A program made the position numbers and the translations under genes. From positions 5,554,168 through 5,618,167 of the forward strand of contig OZ020522.1 in the NCBI GenBank assembly GCA_963971425.1: a stretch of 64,000 nucleotides of DNA, written 5' to 3'. This document shows positions 23,760 through 36,831 of the stretch, piece by piece. Each line of letters opens with the position of its first letter. Within the stretch, counting starts at the first letter, position 1. The DNA comes from Bryoerythrophyllum caledonicum (Eukaryota; Streptophyta; Bryopsida; Pottiales; Pottiaceae). The notes below the pieces were generated by a model. That model saw only the letters and a program-made list of their open reading frames with translations, had not been told where the DNA came from and did no database searches.

Positions 23760-24115
23760 GAAATTTTTAATGAATATATAATGAATATTTAATGTATATT
23801 TATACATTTAATGAAAAATCAATGGATTTTTAATGAATGTTTGAATAATATTTTATGTATATTTGTATATTTAAGAACATTTAAAGAATATTTCAATATT
23901 ATTTAATGAATCTTTGAAGTTTTAAAAGTATATTTTATAACAATTTAATGTATATTTGTATATTTAATGAATATTTAATAATTTTATAATTTATATTTAA
24001 TGTGTATTTGAATATTTTATTAATATTTTATGAACATTTAATGCATATTTAATGCATATGTAATGAATATCTAATGAGTATTTAATGTGTATTTCTATAT
24101 TTATTGTTTTTTAAA
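23760..24115. repeat. AT-rich degenerate satellite
   Basis: Dozens of diverged TTTAATGAATATT-like words in tandem, almost free of G and C. The composition differs sharply from flanks. Confidence 0.75.
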
Positions 24116-25546
24116 AAAGAAATCCTTTTCCAATATTCCTTTCTTTTCCCACTTTTGTTCTAGAAAGAAAGTTCTTATTTTTCCAATCTTGTACTTGTAG
24201 TTTCATTTTCCCTCCATATGTACATTCTTCTTTGTCCAATTTTTGGGGTTTTGCTTTTGTTCCATATCTACATTCTATTTTTCCCAATATTTCTCTTGCA
24301 AATTCTTGAAGCATTTCTTAAATTTGAGCTTGAACACTCATAAAATAATAGAGCTTCCCTAAAAGTGCTACTCGAAGAGGAAAGCCAGTATGACAATAGA
24401 GTTATCCGCAAAGTACCCCAAATTCACAGTTTCTGACCTGTAAAATGGAAAAGCCAGGGTTGCCGAGTCCACTTGTAGGGTTTTACTGTAGACCTTGAAT
24501 AGAACATTGGACAAATTAATTTTTGAGCCCCAGAATTCCCAAACTTTAGTTTAAGCCTAGCTATTATTGAGCACCGAGTGTTGTCATATGGTACACACTG
24601 TTCAAGTTAGCCATGTCAGCGGCTTTGTTGAATATACATACCACATTGGTTTAATCAGCCAACACTGTTCAACACTCTTCTTGTTTGTTTTTGGGAGATT
24701 TGTGCCATTTGTGGTAACTGACACCTCCATAAAAACCTCAAATCCTGAAATTTATTTCACTGGACTACTCTACGGCTACACTCAAATACATGTTAGATTT
24801 CCATTTCCATGAAAAAAGGAGGACAAAAGACCAGTTCTTCTTACAAATAACTCTAATGGTGTCAGATAGGATGAATTTTTTTATGCATGAGAATAGACTT
24901 CCAATAATATCATACTCCCTTTTTCAGCACCAATGAGAAGCATGGCAATTAATGCTCATCAGCCCTACCCCATGCAAGCTAAAGCTCCTCCTAAGTACCT
25001 TTAGTTTCCAATAAGTTAACCAGTGGTTGCCCCACACATTTCCCAAGCCAAGTCCCCATGTGCATATGGTCCTAGTTATTAACAAAAGACTCTGAGATTC
25101 GGGGTCACCCTCCTTTAATTTCTGGAAAACAAAAGACTCTGAGATTCGGGGTCACCCTCCTCTATTTTCAGGAAAACTCTGATGTGATTGAAACTTGTGA
25201 TTGCAGATATACTGGCTACAGTTTGGGCAATAGTTTGCAAATAATGCTATTTGTAAGTGGGCCACAATCTCCCCAGTCGCTCTTTCTGTACTCTCATGTT
25301 GTTTTTACGTATGTTCTGTCTGAAACAAACATGTTTCATGTACTCTCATGTTGTTTTTACGCATGTTATGTCTGTAAAAACATGTTTCATGTGCAGGGAC
25401 GGGACGATTTTGCTCTGTAGTCAGCCATTGCCAACGGATAGAACATCCAATTTTGTGAGAGGATTTACAAGTGATTCTCTAGATGTTTCCTGGATGAATG
25501 GTGGCATTAATTAGTTGTAACTTGAACTCAAGTTTCAACCCTTTAA
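24116..25546. other. Intergenic DNA with two tandem duplications
   Basis: No gene is recognised. A 47-bp duplication (AAAGACTCTGAGATTCGGGG) lies at about 25084-25176. A ~60-bp duplication (TACTCTCATGTTGTTTTTAC) lies at about 25289-25395. Confidence 0.5.
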
Positions 25547-26472
25547 CCCGTAATAGCCCAAGGCATTTTCCCTCAAGAAACACTCCAAAACTGCCACTTT
25601 CAATAAGTGGCAGGAAAATCTAATTTTGAAGTATAATTTTGGACTTTTAATCGTTATATCTTCAAATAGACTTCTATATGAACTTACCTTATTCTAGTGG
25701 TTGTAACCCGCCGCATGGATATGAAGATTATAGCATTTGAAGTCAAGGAAATGGTTCATTTTCCCCCTGCTTTGAGTGAATCATCAGACTTGACTTCACT
25801 TGGTGTCAAATTTTTGCACTACACTAGGTCTAAAGCCTCTACCATTGTGTTAAGCATGATGTTATTTCCTTGAACACCGATTTTTAGAGGTGGAGGAAGG
25901 GTTTAGCATATTCAAAACAAGTGTGCAAGAAGTGGAGGTTCAAAAATTGCCAATTCATTTTTTATTTCATTGTGAACTTAACATGTTTAAGATTCAATGA
26001 TAATCTAAAAGGTCAATCAGAAATTTTTCACCACGTATTGTTGTCAAAAAGATAAAAAGTGGAAAACATGAAGATCTCTAGGTTTTATGTAGAAAAGAAG
26101 AAGTTTTTTTGGTACCTTGCCCAACGATGTGCGAAATAGTTTGACTTGGGTTTAAATGATTTTTTTACACTAAAGACAAGATTTTTTTGACACTTTTAAA
26201 GAAGATAATATTATCTATATGTTTGAAAAATCTCAATGTCAATAGAAACTTCTAACAAAAGTTGTAGAGTTGCTAAGAGTCTCCAATTTTACTTTGAAGG
26301 CAAATAACTTTCATATTATGAATCCAAACAAATTTTTTAAAATATTTATAGAAAGATATTATCAAGGAGTACAAAGTATAAAAAATTCAAAAATAAAATA
26401 TTTATTAATCAAATTTTAGATACATGCCCAAAATGAAAAACGTCCCTGGAGAAATAAATGGGCCTTTGGGAG
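25547..26472. mobile_element. TTAA-family element, 926 bp
   Basis: Flanked by TTAA at 25543-25546 and 26473-26476. It begins CCCGTAATAGCCC and ends GGGCCTTTGGGAG, degenerate forms of the family's CCCCTAAA termini. The interior aligns with the copies at 30609, 34309 and 40737 (CTTGACTTCACTTGGTGTCA, TTGAAAAATCTCAATG). It is non-coding. Confidence 0.7.
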
Positions 26473-26851
26473 TTAAGGTTTGAAAAACGACATTTGGATT
26501 GCAGCATGATTTTTTTGTGATTTCGATACACAAGGTGTAAGAATTGATGTAGACAATAGTTACAAGAGTTTGTATTTGTGTTGAGCCTGATCCAATGATA
26601 CATGACAATTCTAATTTAGATAATTATTGCACCTACTACATGCTTGAGAAGTCGCAAACGGTCATGAATTCTTCATGTATGGTGTTGTATTTGAGCATGA
26701 TAAGGTTCATACATTGAAATGACCTCAAAATGAAAGATTTTAGTTGAAAAATCTTGAATAAAAGGTGTATGCCTTGTTGAATTTTAATGCATTTTTTGTA
26801 TGTTGAAAATAAAATACGTGATCCTATATATGGTCCCCTATTGAATTTTAA

Positions 26852-28027
26852 CCCCTAAATTTCCAAGAGTCCCCTCGAGGAACTCTTGAAGGTTTGGGAA
26901 GGTTCCTACAGTGTCAATTCTTAAGATTTTTCTTTGAAATTTTTACTATATGTGGACGTTTCAAAAAGCGTTGTGAGAGTCCAATTTTTTTCTCCTAAAT
27001 CCAACATTAAATGAAAAAAATATAGGGCTTTGAAGTTTAAAAGGGAAGAGGGGGCACATCAAGCAACTCTAAAACTTTTGCTAAGATATTCTATTGAATG
27101 TGAGATTTTCCATGGTAGCAAATAGTATTCTTCCCTTCCATATTGTAAAAAAAATCTCTTGTCTTTAGCGGAAAATAGCATATTAACCCAAGTCAAACAT
27201 TTTCACACATTGTGGCACATTGTCGGGCAAGGTATCTAAAAACTTCTTTCTTTCCACTTAAAACTTTGAGATCTGCATATATTTCACATTTTATTTTTCC
27301 CACAACATCATGTCGTGTAAACCTTCTTATTAAGCATTCAAATTCTCATTCTAAAACATATTATGTTCACAAAAAAAAATAACGCGAACTGACAATTTTT
27401 GAACCTCCCCTCCTTGCACAATTATGTTGAATATACTACAACCTTCTTCTACCTCTAAAAATTGGTGTATAGTATATGATGCTTTACATGATGGTAATGG
27501 ATTTAGACCTTGTGTAGTGTAAAAATTGGACACCAAGTGAAGTCAAAGTCTGCTAATCTGCTAAATGCAGGAAATAGAATGAATACTTTTGTCTACTTTA
27601 AACACTACCGTACCCTAGGCTTGGATTCAGTTAAAACTTATATCTAAAAATAGATACCAATCTTTTGGAAAAACTTCTTCAATAACTTCAATTTTTTTAC
27701 ACGGTGGAAAAACGGATTTATAAGTATGTTCTATTTCATGAAAGTTACCAAACTTCTATTTGCAAAAATAAATCAATCTTCGGCACAAGAGTGCCAAAAT
27801 CTAACCCTAGGGTATGGTATAATCTCTCAATCCGTGCAGCCAAAGTTTATGAAATTTTGTGAGTATGTTACCTAATAAATCCTAATTGAGATCCTACAGG
27901 TAGAACTTGAATCGGATTATTTTGTTTCTTTCTTACTCATTGCACTAAAACGAGCAATTGCACTACAACAAGCAATTTTTATAGTGTTTTTGGTGTGAAG
28001 TTGTCAAAGAAATTTAGGGATTAGGGG
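26852..28027. mobile_element. TTAA-family element, 1176 bp
   Basis: Preceded by TTAA at 26848-26851 and followed by TTGA at 28028-28031. The left end CCCCTAAATTTCCAAGAG and the right end (reverse complement CCCCTAATCCCTAAATTTC) form imperfect inverted repeats. It runs in the opposite orientation to the element at 25547. It has no coding capacity. Confidence 0.75.
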
Positions 28028-28097
28028 TTGAATTGGAAGTTAATGTGAAAGAACAAGGTGTAGTCTAGAGGCACAGTTTGAGTTATCTCCTAAAGGA

Positions 28098-28806
28098 TGC
28101 ACATGCACATGTGGAATCCAAAGATGTCATTGTAATGCCAGATTCAAACCAGACATAATATGCGTCAAAGGGCTTCCATACAAAGACCCCCACGGACCAC
28201 ATTAATACAAACCTTACTATCCAATTTATTGAATTCAAATACTATAATGACAAATTTTCCCCATAAGCAATCAAAAACAAAATTAACAAATACCAACCAC
28301 TCATTAATAACATTGGTGCTCTTGGATGGAAAGTTGACCCCCTTATTGTCATAACTGCTGGAGCTAGAGCTATCACCTTTATCCCCTTGATGCAAAGTCT
28401 CAAAAACATTTAATATCCCCATTAACCCTATTGAAAAGACTTTTACCAAAATTAATACCATCGCTATCCAACATGCTATGTGCATACTTCTACACAAACG
28501 TAAACTTGAAAACAACCAACCCCTCTCAAACCTACATGATACCTCTGAAAAATCCTTTAAAACATACATCCAACCTCTACTAATCATCCCTTAGAATGGA
28601 GCCTTGTGGATCCAACTGATCCCTGGCCGTGGTCATTGGTTATTGGTTACTAGATATTGCTCATTGGTTACATCGTGTCTACCCCCGAAAGGGGGGAGTA
28701 GTTCCATACTACTAAATCTATGTCTGGTGGACATGGACTTATTGGTGGAATAAACAGACACTTTATTCACTTCAGCCCCCCTCGCAAGGACCGGAGTTCT
28801 TCTTCC
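28098..28806 (+). mobile_element. 5'-truncated LINE copy (LINE-D): endonuclease domain and 3' tail
   Basis: It starts inside the C-terminal endonuclease domain. The minisequence KPDIICVKGLPY and, after a frameshift, IQFIEFKYYND give a PD...(D/E)xK-like pattern; ITAGARA and NTIAIQHAM follow. Then comes the 3' UTR and the structured tail ending GAGTTCTTCTTCC. AAAGGAT/CG-like words at 28092 and 28807 are a possible short target duplication. Stops and frameshifts make it inactive. Confidence 0.8.
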
Positions 28807-28829
28807 AAAGGACGAGGCCTTATGCTTCA

Positions 28830-30604
28830 CCAAAACCACCCAAAAACAACCACTTTGACATGAGATATTATTAGGTTAATTAAAACGTCTGTTTACTATT
28901 TTCAATAGTAGGATCTTCAAGCTAACTACTACAAAAAGACATTAAAAAAAATTCGTAAAATTTGACTGTGCGGATTGTAAGATCCATGCATTTGAAGAGT
29001 ACAAAATTAAGTATGTTCCACTGTGCCCATATAGGGCCATCGTACTTTGACTTAAGACAATGGCATATTTTTCGACTACACATTGCATAAACTCAATGGA
29101 TCTATGTTCTACCTTGTGTTATGTCATCACACGCCAAAAATCACAAGTAATGGAGGTGTTTACGATAAGAAAGATGGACCTGCAATGACTAGGGGTTTAG
29201 AAAGTGGCTCTTTACTTAGGCCCAACAATTTTATTTTTTAAATGAAGAAATAATTGTTGGATCTAAAATCTGACTTGTGAATAGAATTATCATGACATAA
29301 CAATTAATAAAAATCAAAAAAATCAAAAAAGTAAATTCCTTAATTTTGATGTGTTTTAGAGTGAAAACAATGAAGGTTGCCAAGAACTTTCCGTCACTAC
29401 TACCCGCCTCAAAAAAGTACAATAGTCAACTTTATAGTAGCACTATTCATCTCTATAGTACCCTGCCTAGTTGCTAAAAATAACATGTTTCTTATGTTTG
29501 AAGCACCATGATTTTTTCCTTATAAGTCCAAAAAAATTAAAAAATCCCCTCAAAGATAACTTGTATTTCTATTCTCACTATTCTTGAAAAATGGATTTTT
29601 AGGAACCTGCCCAAAAATCAATTTGTACCCTGCAAATACAAATGGTCCTTTAAAGGTTGAGGTTAGTTTTGGATGAGAAAGTGTCTCTCTATACTGTAGC
29701 TAGGTAGTATGGTGTTGCATTGATTTTCTCTCCCATGCAACATTTATGGTTGCACTAAGCACTATATTTTTACTGCTTATGATTATCTAGAGCACACTAT
29801 CATCTTGTATACATATTGTGTATACATGGGAATGGTTCTTCTTTACATGACAACTTTCAAAGGTTTTGTTTGAAATTTAAACCAGGTTCAATACACATAT
29901 TTTTGGTTTCTATGCAAGTTTGTCTTTTGAGAATACACAATCCTCGACAGCAAAAACAAATTGAGTAAAATTGAAGGCACGAGAAGCATGTCAGCTGAAC
30001 ATCATTGTCATGTAATATGAAGATTAGAGTGCACAAGACCACATGCATCACATTTCGTTTTGTACTTTGACAATTTAGAACTTATTTATATGACCTCCAC
30101 AAACCATCAAGTGTTCAATTCCATAACTCTGTCTTGTTGTTTTCGAAAACTAGAGAATCACCACATTTCAGCCAGAACAGGTTCCATAACCTGATGAGAA
30201 ATGAAGGTGTGAAATATGTGGACAGAAATTACCGAAAAGTTGAACTGGGGGTTTCATCTCCTCAACCAATCTTCTTCCTGTTTGATCAAACCTAAACCTA
30301 AGAATCAGAATACTTCACCATTCATGAGAATCAACCCTAAACCTGAAACTTAAGAATCAGCCACACATCCAGTAAGTTTTTGCACTCTTGGACTCAGTGC
30401 TTCAGATACAATGGGTATCACCTGTTCATTACATGGGTATCACCTAAAGAAATCTCTTGAATTTTCCAAAAAAAATTGGATACTCCATTTTGAAATTAAT
30501 TATGTACTAAAGTGACCATTACGTAGGGTATACCCTTCCTAGACCCTTCAATGCCCTTAGGGAGGAAATGTAGCCAATCATCACATCACTTACAAATTTA
30601 TTGG
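28830..30604. other. Dispersed repeat copy and unassigned DNA
   Basis: About 28830-29640 matches segments near 42940-43250 and, inverted, 21060-21600 (e.g. GACAATGGCATATTT, TCACAAGTAATGGAGGTG). The remainder up to 30604 has no feature that I recognise. Confidence 0.5.
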
Positions 30605-30608
30605 TTAA

Positions 30609-32349
30609 CCCCTAAAAAACCGATGACGATTTCACACCAAAAACAATTCAAAATTGTTGATTCTAGTGCAATGAGTAAGGAAGGAAACAAAACCTTATAT
30701 TTATCCTTTTGACCGTATGATCTCCATAAAGACTTACTAAGTAACATACTCACAAAATTCCATACACTTTCACCGCACGGATTGAAAGGTCATAGTGTTT
30801 AACCCCTAAAGGACCAAGACATTTTCCCCTCAAAATCACTCCAAAACTGCCATGTTCAACGCATTCAACACAAAATGATACAAAATGTTTTTTCTAGAAA
30901 ATTTAACCATAGGATCTTGTACTAGGGTTGAATGAGAGTGTGTGGTAGAAAATTTTGGTTAGTTTGACCGTACGGATTGAAAGATATTAGCCTTTGAAGT
31001 GAGACATAATCTCTTTTTGAGGTCATACTAAACACCTTCAACAAACTTTGACCACCTTCTATGGCAACTTTTTGCACTATGGGCCGTGAATTTATTCTGT
31101 TAACTTAAAAAGGATCATGTTGGCACATGTGCACCAAATTTTAGAAGTAGAAGAGGTGTAGAAGATGTCCTAAAAAATCTTGCAATGAAACTATGTGCTG
31201 AGAATCAACATTACACTATATATTTTGCATGTATCATATCCTTCACAAATTTTTGAAATTCACAAATCCGTATGATAGATGCAAAGATCTCAATTTCGTT
31301 TCCAAGAGGACATTTTTTTTCTTTAAAATGGACAAAAACTCGAATTTCTATTGAATTTAGAAGTTATTATAGTTTAGTGACAGTATTTGTGATACGTCAC
31401 AATAAACTGCTGCACTATTTGTATATGTAAGTGAAAATAAATTGTATCTTTTGAACCGTAAGTCGGAATTCTATGAAATTTGTGTCAACGCAAAGCTAAT
31501 AAAAAGTTGTCCATTCATTAAAAAAAATCTCAGAAAATAATGCCTAGAATTGAGAATGTGGTACCTTACCCAAACTCAAAATGTCCCTCGAGGGGACTTT
31601 GGTTCTTTAGGGGTTAAAGTCAAGAAAATGGTTCATTTTTTTTCTTGCGTTGAGTGGATGAGTAGACTTTGACTTCACTTGGTATTAAAATTTTGCACTA
31701 CAAAAGGTCTAAATCTTTTGCCATTGTGTTGAGCATGATGTTAGTACAATATGCAACAATTTTTAGAGCTAGAGAAGGGGTGTAGCATATTTAAAACAAG
31801 TGTGCAAGGAGTGGAGGTTCAAAAATTGTCAATTCACGATTTATTTTTTGATAGTTTAATATGTTTTAGAATAATAACTCAAACGATCAATAAAAAGTTT
31901 TACACCACATATTGTTGTAGAAAAAATAAAAAGTGAAAATATGAAGATCTCTAGGTTTAATGTAAAAAAGATGAAGTTTTTTTCCCCGCTTGCCCAAAAT
32001 GTGTAAAGATGTGTTAAAATGTTTTTTTACACTAAAGACAAGAATTTTTTTAAACATCTTCAAAGAACATAATATTCTCTACATGTATGGAAAATCTCCA
32101 TAGAGACTTCTAGCAAAATTTTGGAGGTGCCTGGAGTCCCCATTTCTATCTTTGAGTGGTACTAACTTTCAAACCATGAATCCAATAATAAAAATAAAAA
32201 TATCCCCACGGAGCTCTTATCAGGGACAATCTAGTGTAAGAGTTTCAAAATATATATATTTTTTTTTTTTAAAAATTTAAAAAAATTTGAATTGTAGGAA
32301 CCTGCCCAAAGTCCAAAACATACCCCACGTACACTTGGGCTCTTAGGGG
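30609..32349. mobile_element. TTAA-family element (outer), interrupted by another copy
   Basis: TTAA at 30605-30608 and 32350-32353 bound an element starting CCCCTAAAAAACC and ending GGGCTCTTAGGGG. Removing the inner insertion (30803-31613 plus one TTAA) leaves about 926 bp, the same length as other copies. It is non-coding. Confidence 0.8.
30803..31613. mobile_element. TTAA-family element (inner), nested in its own relative
   Basis: 811 bp, termini CCCCTAAAGGACC and (reverse) CCCCTAAAGAACC, flanked by perfect TTAA at 30799-30802 and 31614-31617. Excision at TTAA restores GTGTTTAAAGTCAAG, which parallels GTGTTTGAAGTTGAG in the copy near 43.86 kb. This shows that TTAA is the target duplication. 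Confidence 0.85.
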
Positions 32350-32353
32350 TTAA

Positions 32354-32948
32354 TGCATAAGTCATGTAAAAAGGAAGTGTGATTGGGTCACTGGAGTCTT
32401 TTGGGTTGCCCTACCTTGCACAATGGGTTGAACGTAAATTGATAGACCTCTTAAACCATCACCAATAGAAATCATTTGTTTTTGTTTTAACGTTATTACT
32501 TTTAATGATATTTACTAGATATGGAAAAGCATGGCGGTCTATTCTTATTAAGTATGGAAAGCTTCATGATCATAACTCAAGCTAGAATTAATATTAATGG
32601 CTTTTGAGAAAAAAGAAAAAAAAGTTTGTATGGTGTACCAAGAATCTTAGCTTCTTTTCTTGTTAGAGCTACAATAGTAAGGATCGATATTAACAACTTT
32701 GAAAATTGAAAAGAGGTCAAGAAGTTATTGGCATTTCTGTTTGAGATTATGGATACCCCCAGCGAGTAAAATTATGTTCAGTATATACTATCCATGCTGA
32801 TCACTACAAAAAAGCTACAACTCTTTATTTATATGGATACTTTTATTTACAGCACTATACACCTCTTTATTATAAATAACATCAATTTTTTGATGATAGA
32901 CGGAAAAACATCTTATTAAAAAAGATCACACATTTACCACCTAGGTTA
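32354..32948. other. No recognisable feature
   Basis: AT-rich DNA immediately left of the LINE nest. No gene or repeat is assigned. Confidence 0.4.
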
Positions 32949-32960
32949 CGATATGACAAA

Positions 32961-34308
32961 AAGAAGAAGAACCAAAGCGGTGGGGTCAGCGTGAATAAAG
33001 TGTATGTTCATTCCACCACCAAGTCCATGATAAGAGACATGGGTAGACACTATGAGACAAGTAACAAATAACCAAGAGCAAGGTTGTACTAAAGACATGT
33101 AGGGTAAATTTAAAGAGTAGTAAGCTGAAAGGTGTTGGGTGACATTTTAACCGGTTTTTTGGGGTATCTTGGAGTTCATGGAGAGGTTGATTGATTTCAA
33201 GTTTTTGTTTATGTAGGAGAATATGCATCGTGTATTGGATAACAATAGTCTTGATATTGTTGAATGCTTCCTGATTTGGTTGATATTGTTGAGGAGTACA
33301 TGTAGCCATGTGTCCGGGTTTGTGGTGGTCTATATTGGGCATGTTATGGATGGGAATTGTTCTATTCCAAAGAAGAGTTGTTTGCGGGCATTTCCCCTAT
33401 ATTATCCAGTGGGGAGTTTGATGAGGCAAGTTTTTTGTGAATCTGTGATTATGGGGTTCTTCCAAAAATTTGTGGAGAGTCCATCGTCAATGTTGTTGTT
33501 TTTCCATTTTTCTATGTTAGGTAACATTTCTAAGATTGAATCAAGATTATTAATTAGATTTTGTTTTTGAGATATTTATTCAAAAATATAATGGGGCCTT
33601 TGTCCAGGGTGTCTTCCATAGAGGACCAATTTTCTCTTTGGAAGTAGTAGGGAGTAGCATGAGTTAATTCATGTGGATGTTTGGCCTTCCTATGGAATTT
33701 CTCTCTGCCCGCTTTTGCTAATTTGTTCACTTCTTCACTTCCCTCTACATTAACATGAGCTCTAACTTTATGCAAGGTTGTAATTTTGTGCGGCTTTGCA
33801 ATATTTGAACCATAGATGTTAATATGGCTTGATTGGGGTGGCTATTACGGAGTTTGACGTGTGTTATTTGTGTATTTAATAGGTACAAGATAATTAAATA
33901 GTCCATAAGTATGTGTATTGGCTCATTGGCGTATTGTGTGGTAATCAATTTGGAGGATTTTGTAGAGGGCCATCATTTATGCTCTAAGGATATTTTGGAG
34001 TCCATATAGTCATTTAGCTATTTTTATTTCTTTAGTGCAATTGTATATACCATATCCAATTATTTCTTTGTTCTAGCGTCCCTGGCTAACTTTCGTTGGT
34101 TCATTGAACGGTCTATTTGTATAGTAGCTATATGCGGGGTCAAATTTGAAAGGGATGTGGTCTCGATTTGTGTGAAGGGGGAGTGGTGTGACAAAATGAT
34201 TTTGTGGTATGTTGACATAGTTGAGTTGGGACCATTTTTTGTTGCGGTTCTCTAGGATTTTGGTCACTCTAGGAGGGGCTATTTGTGTATATAGTTGGTG
34301 GATATTAA
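32961..34308 (-). mobile_element. LINE-A, 3' piece: RNase H remnant and tail
   Basis: The 3' part of the host LINE of the nest. Going down the minus strand there is a block before RNase H (FKFDPAYSYYTNRPFNEPTK) and RNase H (LNTQITHVKLRNSHPNQAIL; KVRAHVNVEGSEEVNKLAK). A zinc-type block (KQLFFGIEQFPSITCP) follows, then a jump caused by an internal deletion that removes most of the endonuclease. The 3' tail ends with (TTC)n, seen here as GAAGAAGAA, at 32961. CGATATGACAAA at 32949-32960 matches CGATAAGACAAA at 50895-50906, the proposed target duplication of the whole LINE-A. Confidence 0.8.
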
Positions 34309-34567
34309 TTGCTAAATGGAGGAAGTCCCAAGTTCGACATTTGCAAATCTTGGGCACGTTCCCATGGTACAATTTATATTTGCAATTCTTGAAATTTTGT
34401 ACGAAGATGCACAAAGACAAGAGGTATGTGGGAGTATTCTTTTTATTCTCATCGGACTTATAGATTTTTACGATTCCATCTTAAAGAAAAAATTGTTGAG
34501 TGCGGGCACGTCAAGCAACTCCAAAAACTTCTACTAGGACACTCTAGTAAATTTGAAATTTTCAATA

Positions 34568-35426
34568 CTACACCATTCCTTGAATATAGTGTAGACTAGA
34601 CTATTTGAAATTTCCTACAGTAATTTCATTAAACGCAAATTAAAGTGGTCCACTTGAATTTTCCATCCACATCAAATCATGTCCATTAGAAATAGTGTGG
34701 CTTGTTTCAAAAGAAAAGACACGGGAATTGATGTGGATGAGTTTTTACAAGTTGTACTCAAAACCAAAATTATAAAATAATAGCATAATAATATAATAAC
34801 ATAATAATATAATAACATAATAATATAATAACATAATAATATAATAACATATTAACACAATAATATTATTTTATAACATAAGAATATAACATAAGAATAT
34901 TAACATAATATTATAATATAATATAACATAATATAATATTCGCATAAGAATATAACATAATAATATAATAATAACATAATAATAACATATAATAATAACA
35001 TAATAACATATATTATAATATTAATACTATATACAATAATAACATATATAATAATAACATATTAATCTATATATATCAAAGAATACAGGATGAGAAATGA
35101 GCGCGCCGATTGATGAACGCCCCAATGAAAATTGAGCTCCATGGATGAAAACATAACTTTTGGTTGAATTTTTGTGCCCTTTGGAGGAATCCATTGAATG
35201 TGCCCTTTGAAGGAATCCTTTGAATGTACCAATTAGAGGAATCCTTTGAATGTGTCCTTTCGTTAGGATTTGGATTTGATCTCAAACAAAAATTATCCAA
35301 CAAGAAAGGTGTCCAAAGGACACTGGTATGCCACTAGTATTATATAATAACCAAAATTGATGTGGTCCACCTCAATTTTCATCCACATTACCTATACCTC
35401 CACACTATATTCAGTGAACGATGTAG
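34568..35426. mobile_element. MITE with AT microsatellite core
   Basis: Left end CTACACCATTCCTTGAATAT and right end (reverse complement CTACATCGTTCACTGAATAT) match at most positions. It is related to the MITE at 11592-11794. It interrupts the TTAA element, and its centre (about 34777-35068) is an AT-only ATAATAACATA-type tract that probably expanded after insertion. Confidence 0.75.
34777..35068. repeat. AT-rich microsatellite (ATAATATAATAACATA type)
   Basis: A near-continuous array of AATAATATAATAACAT words, with C only in the AACAT unit. It lies within the MITE. Confidence 0.85.
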
Positions 35427-36098
35427 CAAGTAATATTGTTTCATTTCATATTGTCAAAAAAAATTATTTTCTTTAGTGAAAAAATGCGTTTTATTCCTAA
35501 TAAAAAATTTTCACACATTGTTGGGCAAGGAACCAAAAACCTTCTTCTTTTCCACATAAAACTCTGAGATCTTCATGTTGTTCACTTTTTATTTTTTCTG
35601 TTACAAAAAGTGTTGTAATCCTTCTTATCGACCATTGGAATTATCATTCTAAAACATACTTGTTCCCAAAAAATTAAGACGTGAATTGGCACTTTTTGAA
35701 CCTCCACTCCTTGCCCAGTTTTTTTTTAATGTGCTACACCCCTTTTCTACCTTTAAAAATTGGTGTACAAGGAGTTTATATCATGGTCAACATGATGATA
35801 AAAAATTTAGACAGTATGTGGTGCAAAACTTTGACACCAAGTGAAGTCAAAGTCTGATAACCAACTCAACGTAGGGATGAAAATGAACCATTGTTTCTAC
35901 TTCAAACACTATAATCTTTCAATATGTGTGGTCAAAGCTGATGAAAATTTGGGAGTGTGTTATTTATTAAGTTTTAAATGAGATCCTATAGTTTAAATTG
36001 GAAATACAATTTTTTGTTTGCTACCTTACTCATTGCACTAGAATTAACAAATTTGAAGTGTTTTTGGTGTAAAATTGTCAAGGAAATTTAGGGGTTAA

Positions 36099-36831
36099 GA
36101 TTCTTTGTTATCGAGGTGAGCGTGTCAAGCTAGTTATGGTACCAATATTTGTATTTTGATGGTGTACACATATTATTTGTAAGGTGGACAGTTAAAGTCT
36201 CGATTTACTTTTCAACTCATGTGCTAAAGTGGATTTTTAATAAGGTACCAAGTCTCCCAAAATAGTGCTATGATATGAGAATCCAGGAATGGGCCTGAGT
36301 GTTGATTGAAGTTTTCATACCAATTATTGTCTGGAGTGATGATAAGGGTCAAAGTAAAGTTTGGGTCATTTTTGGCCGCAAGTCGCGTCCAATGTATTGC
36401 TTGTTGTATATCTTCTTTGGTGTGGGGGTGTGCAATACCATTTCCTCTCCATTTGTAGTCAAAAGCAGTCCATACTTAACCAAAAAATTTGTCTCTTTCA
36501 AAAGGTGAGTAGAACTTAGTGAGTTTAGTGAAGCATGTGACGGGGATGAGAAGTAGGAGTGTTGTATGTTAAAGGATGAAATTAGTGAGTCTAGGATAGG
36601 TGTGGACAGTGTGTAGTGTGCAAGTCTGAGGGGGTTATTTTTGGAAATGCGGTATTTGTATCTCTGGTATTGCAAAACTATTTCAGTCTCAAATGGTTGG
36701 GTTATTGGTTCTATGTTAGTAGGGCTTTGTAACTTGACATTGTGGTATTGATTCCATAGCCATTGGAGTCTAGTGATGCAAATGGTGATTAAATGTCTTC
36801 CGTTGTCTTTGTATATATGTGCGTGGTCTCC
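36099..36831 (-). mobile_element. LINE-A, middle piece: linker before RNase H
   Basis: The minus strand encodes GDHAHIYKDNGRHLITICIT, RLQWLWNQYHN and YKYRISKNNPLRLAHYTLST, a region between reverse transcriptase and RNase H. LINE-B2 has the same region on the plus strand (HIFEENGRHLIPIPVTRLQW). The frame continues directly across the nest from NTIKIDGDHA near 48380-48400, which shows that the 11.5 kb between is inserted DNA. Confidence 0.8.

Larger units (their letters stand above)
34309..36094. mobile_element. TTAA-family element inserted in LINE-A
   Basis: Bounded by TTAA at 34305-34308 and 36095-36098. The interior aligns with other family copies (TTGGGCACGTTCCCATGG; GCGGGCACGTCAAGCAACTCC minus its last base). 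The right end GGAAATTTAGGGG is intact, while the left end is diverged (TTGCTAAATGG). Net of the MITE it carries, it is about 927 bp. Related LINE-B2 sequence carries TTAA at the corresponding site, which confirms the insertion point. Confidence 0.75.

Noticed and set aside
33223..33570. Plus-strand open frame of 115 codons
   Set aside because: It is the antisense shadow of the minus-strand LINE-A coding region; the same pattern recurs over other LINE copies (for example 39223-39519).
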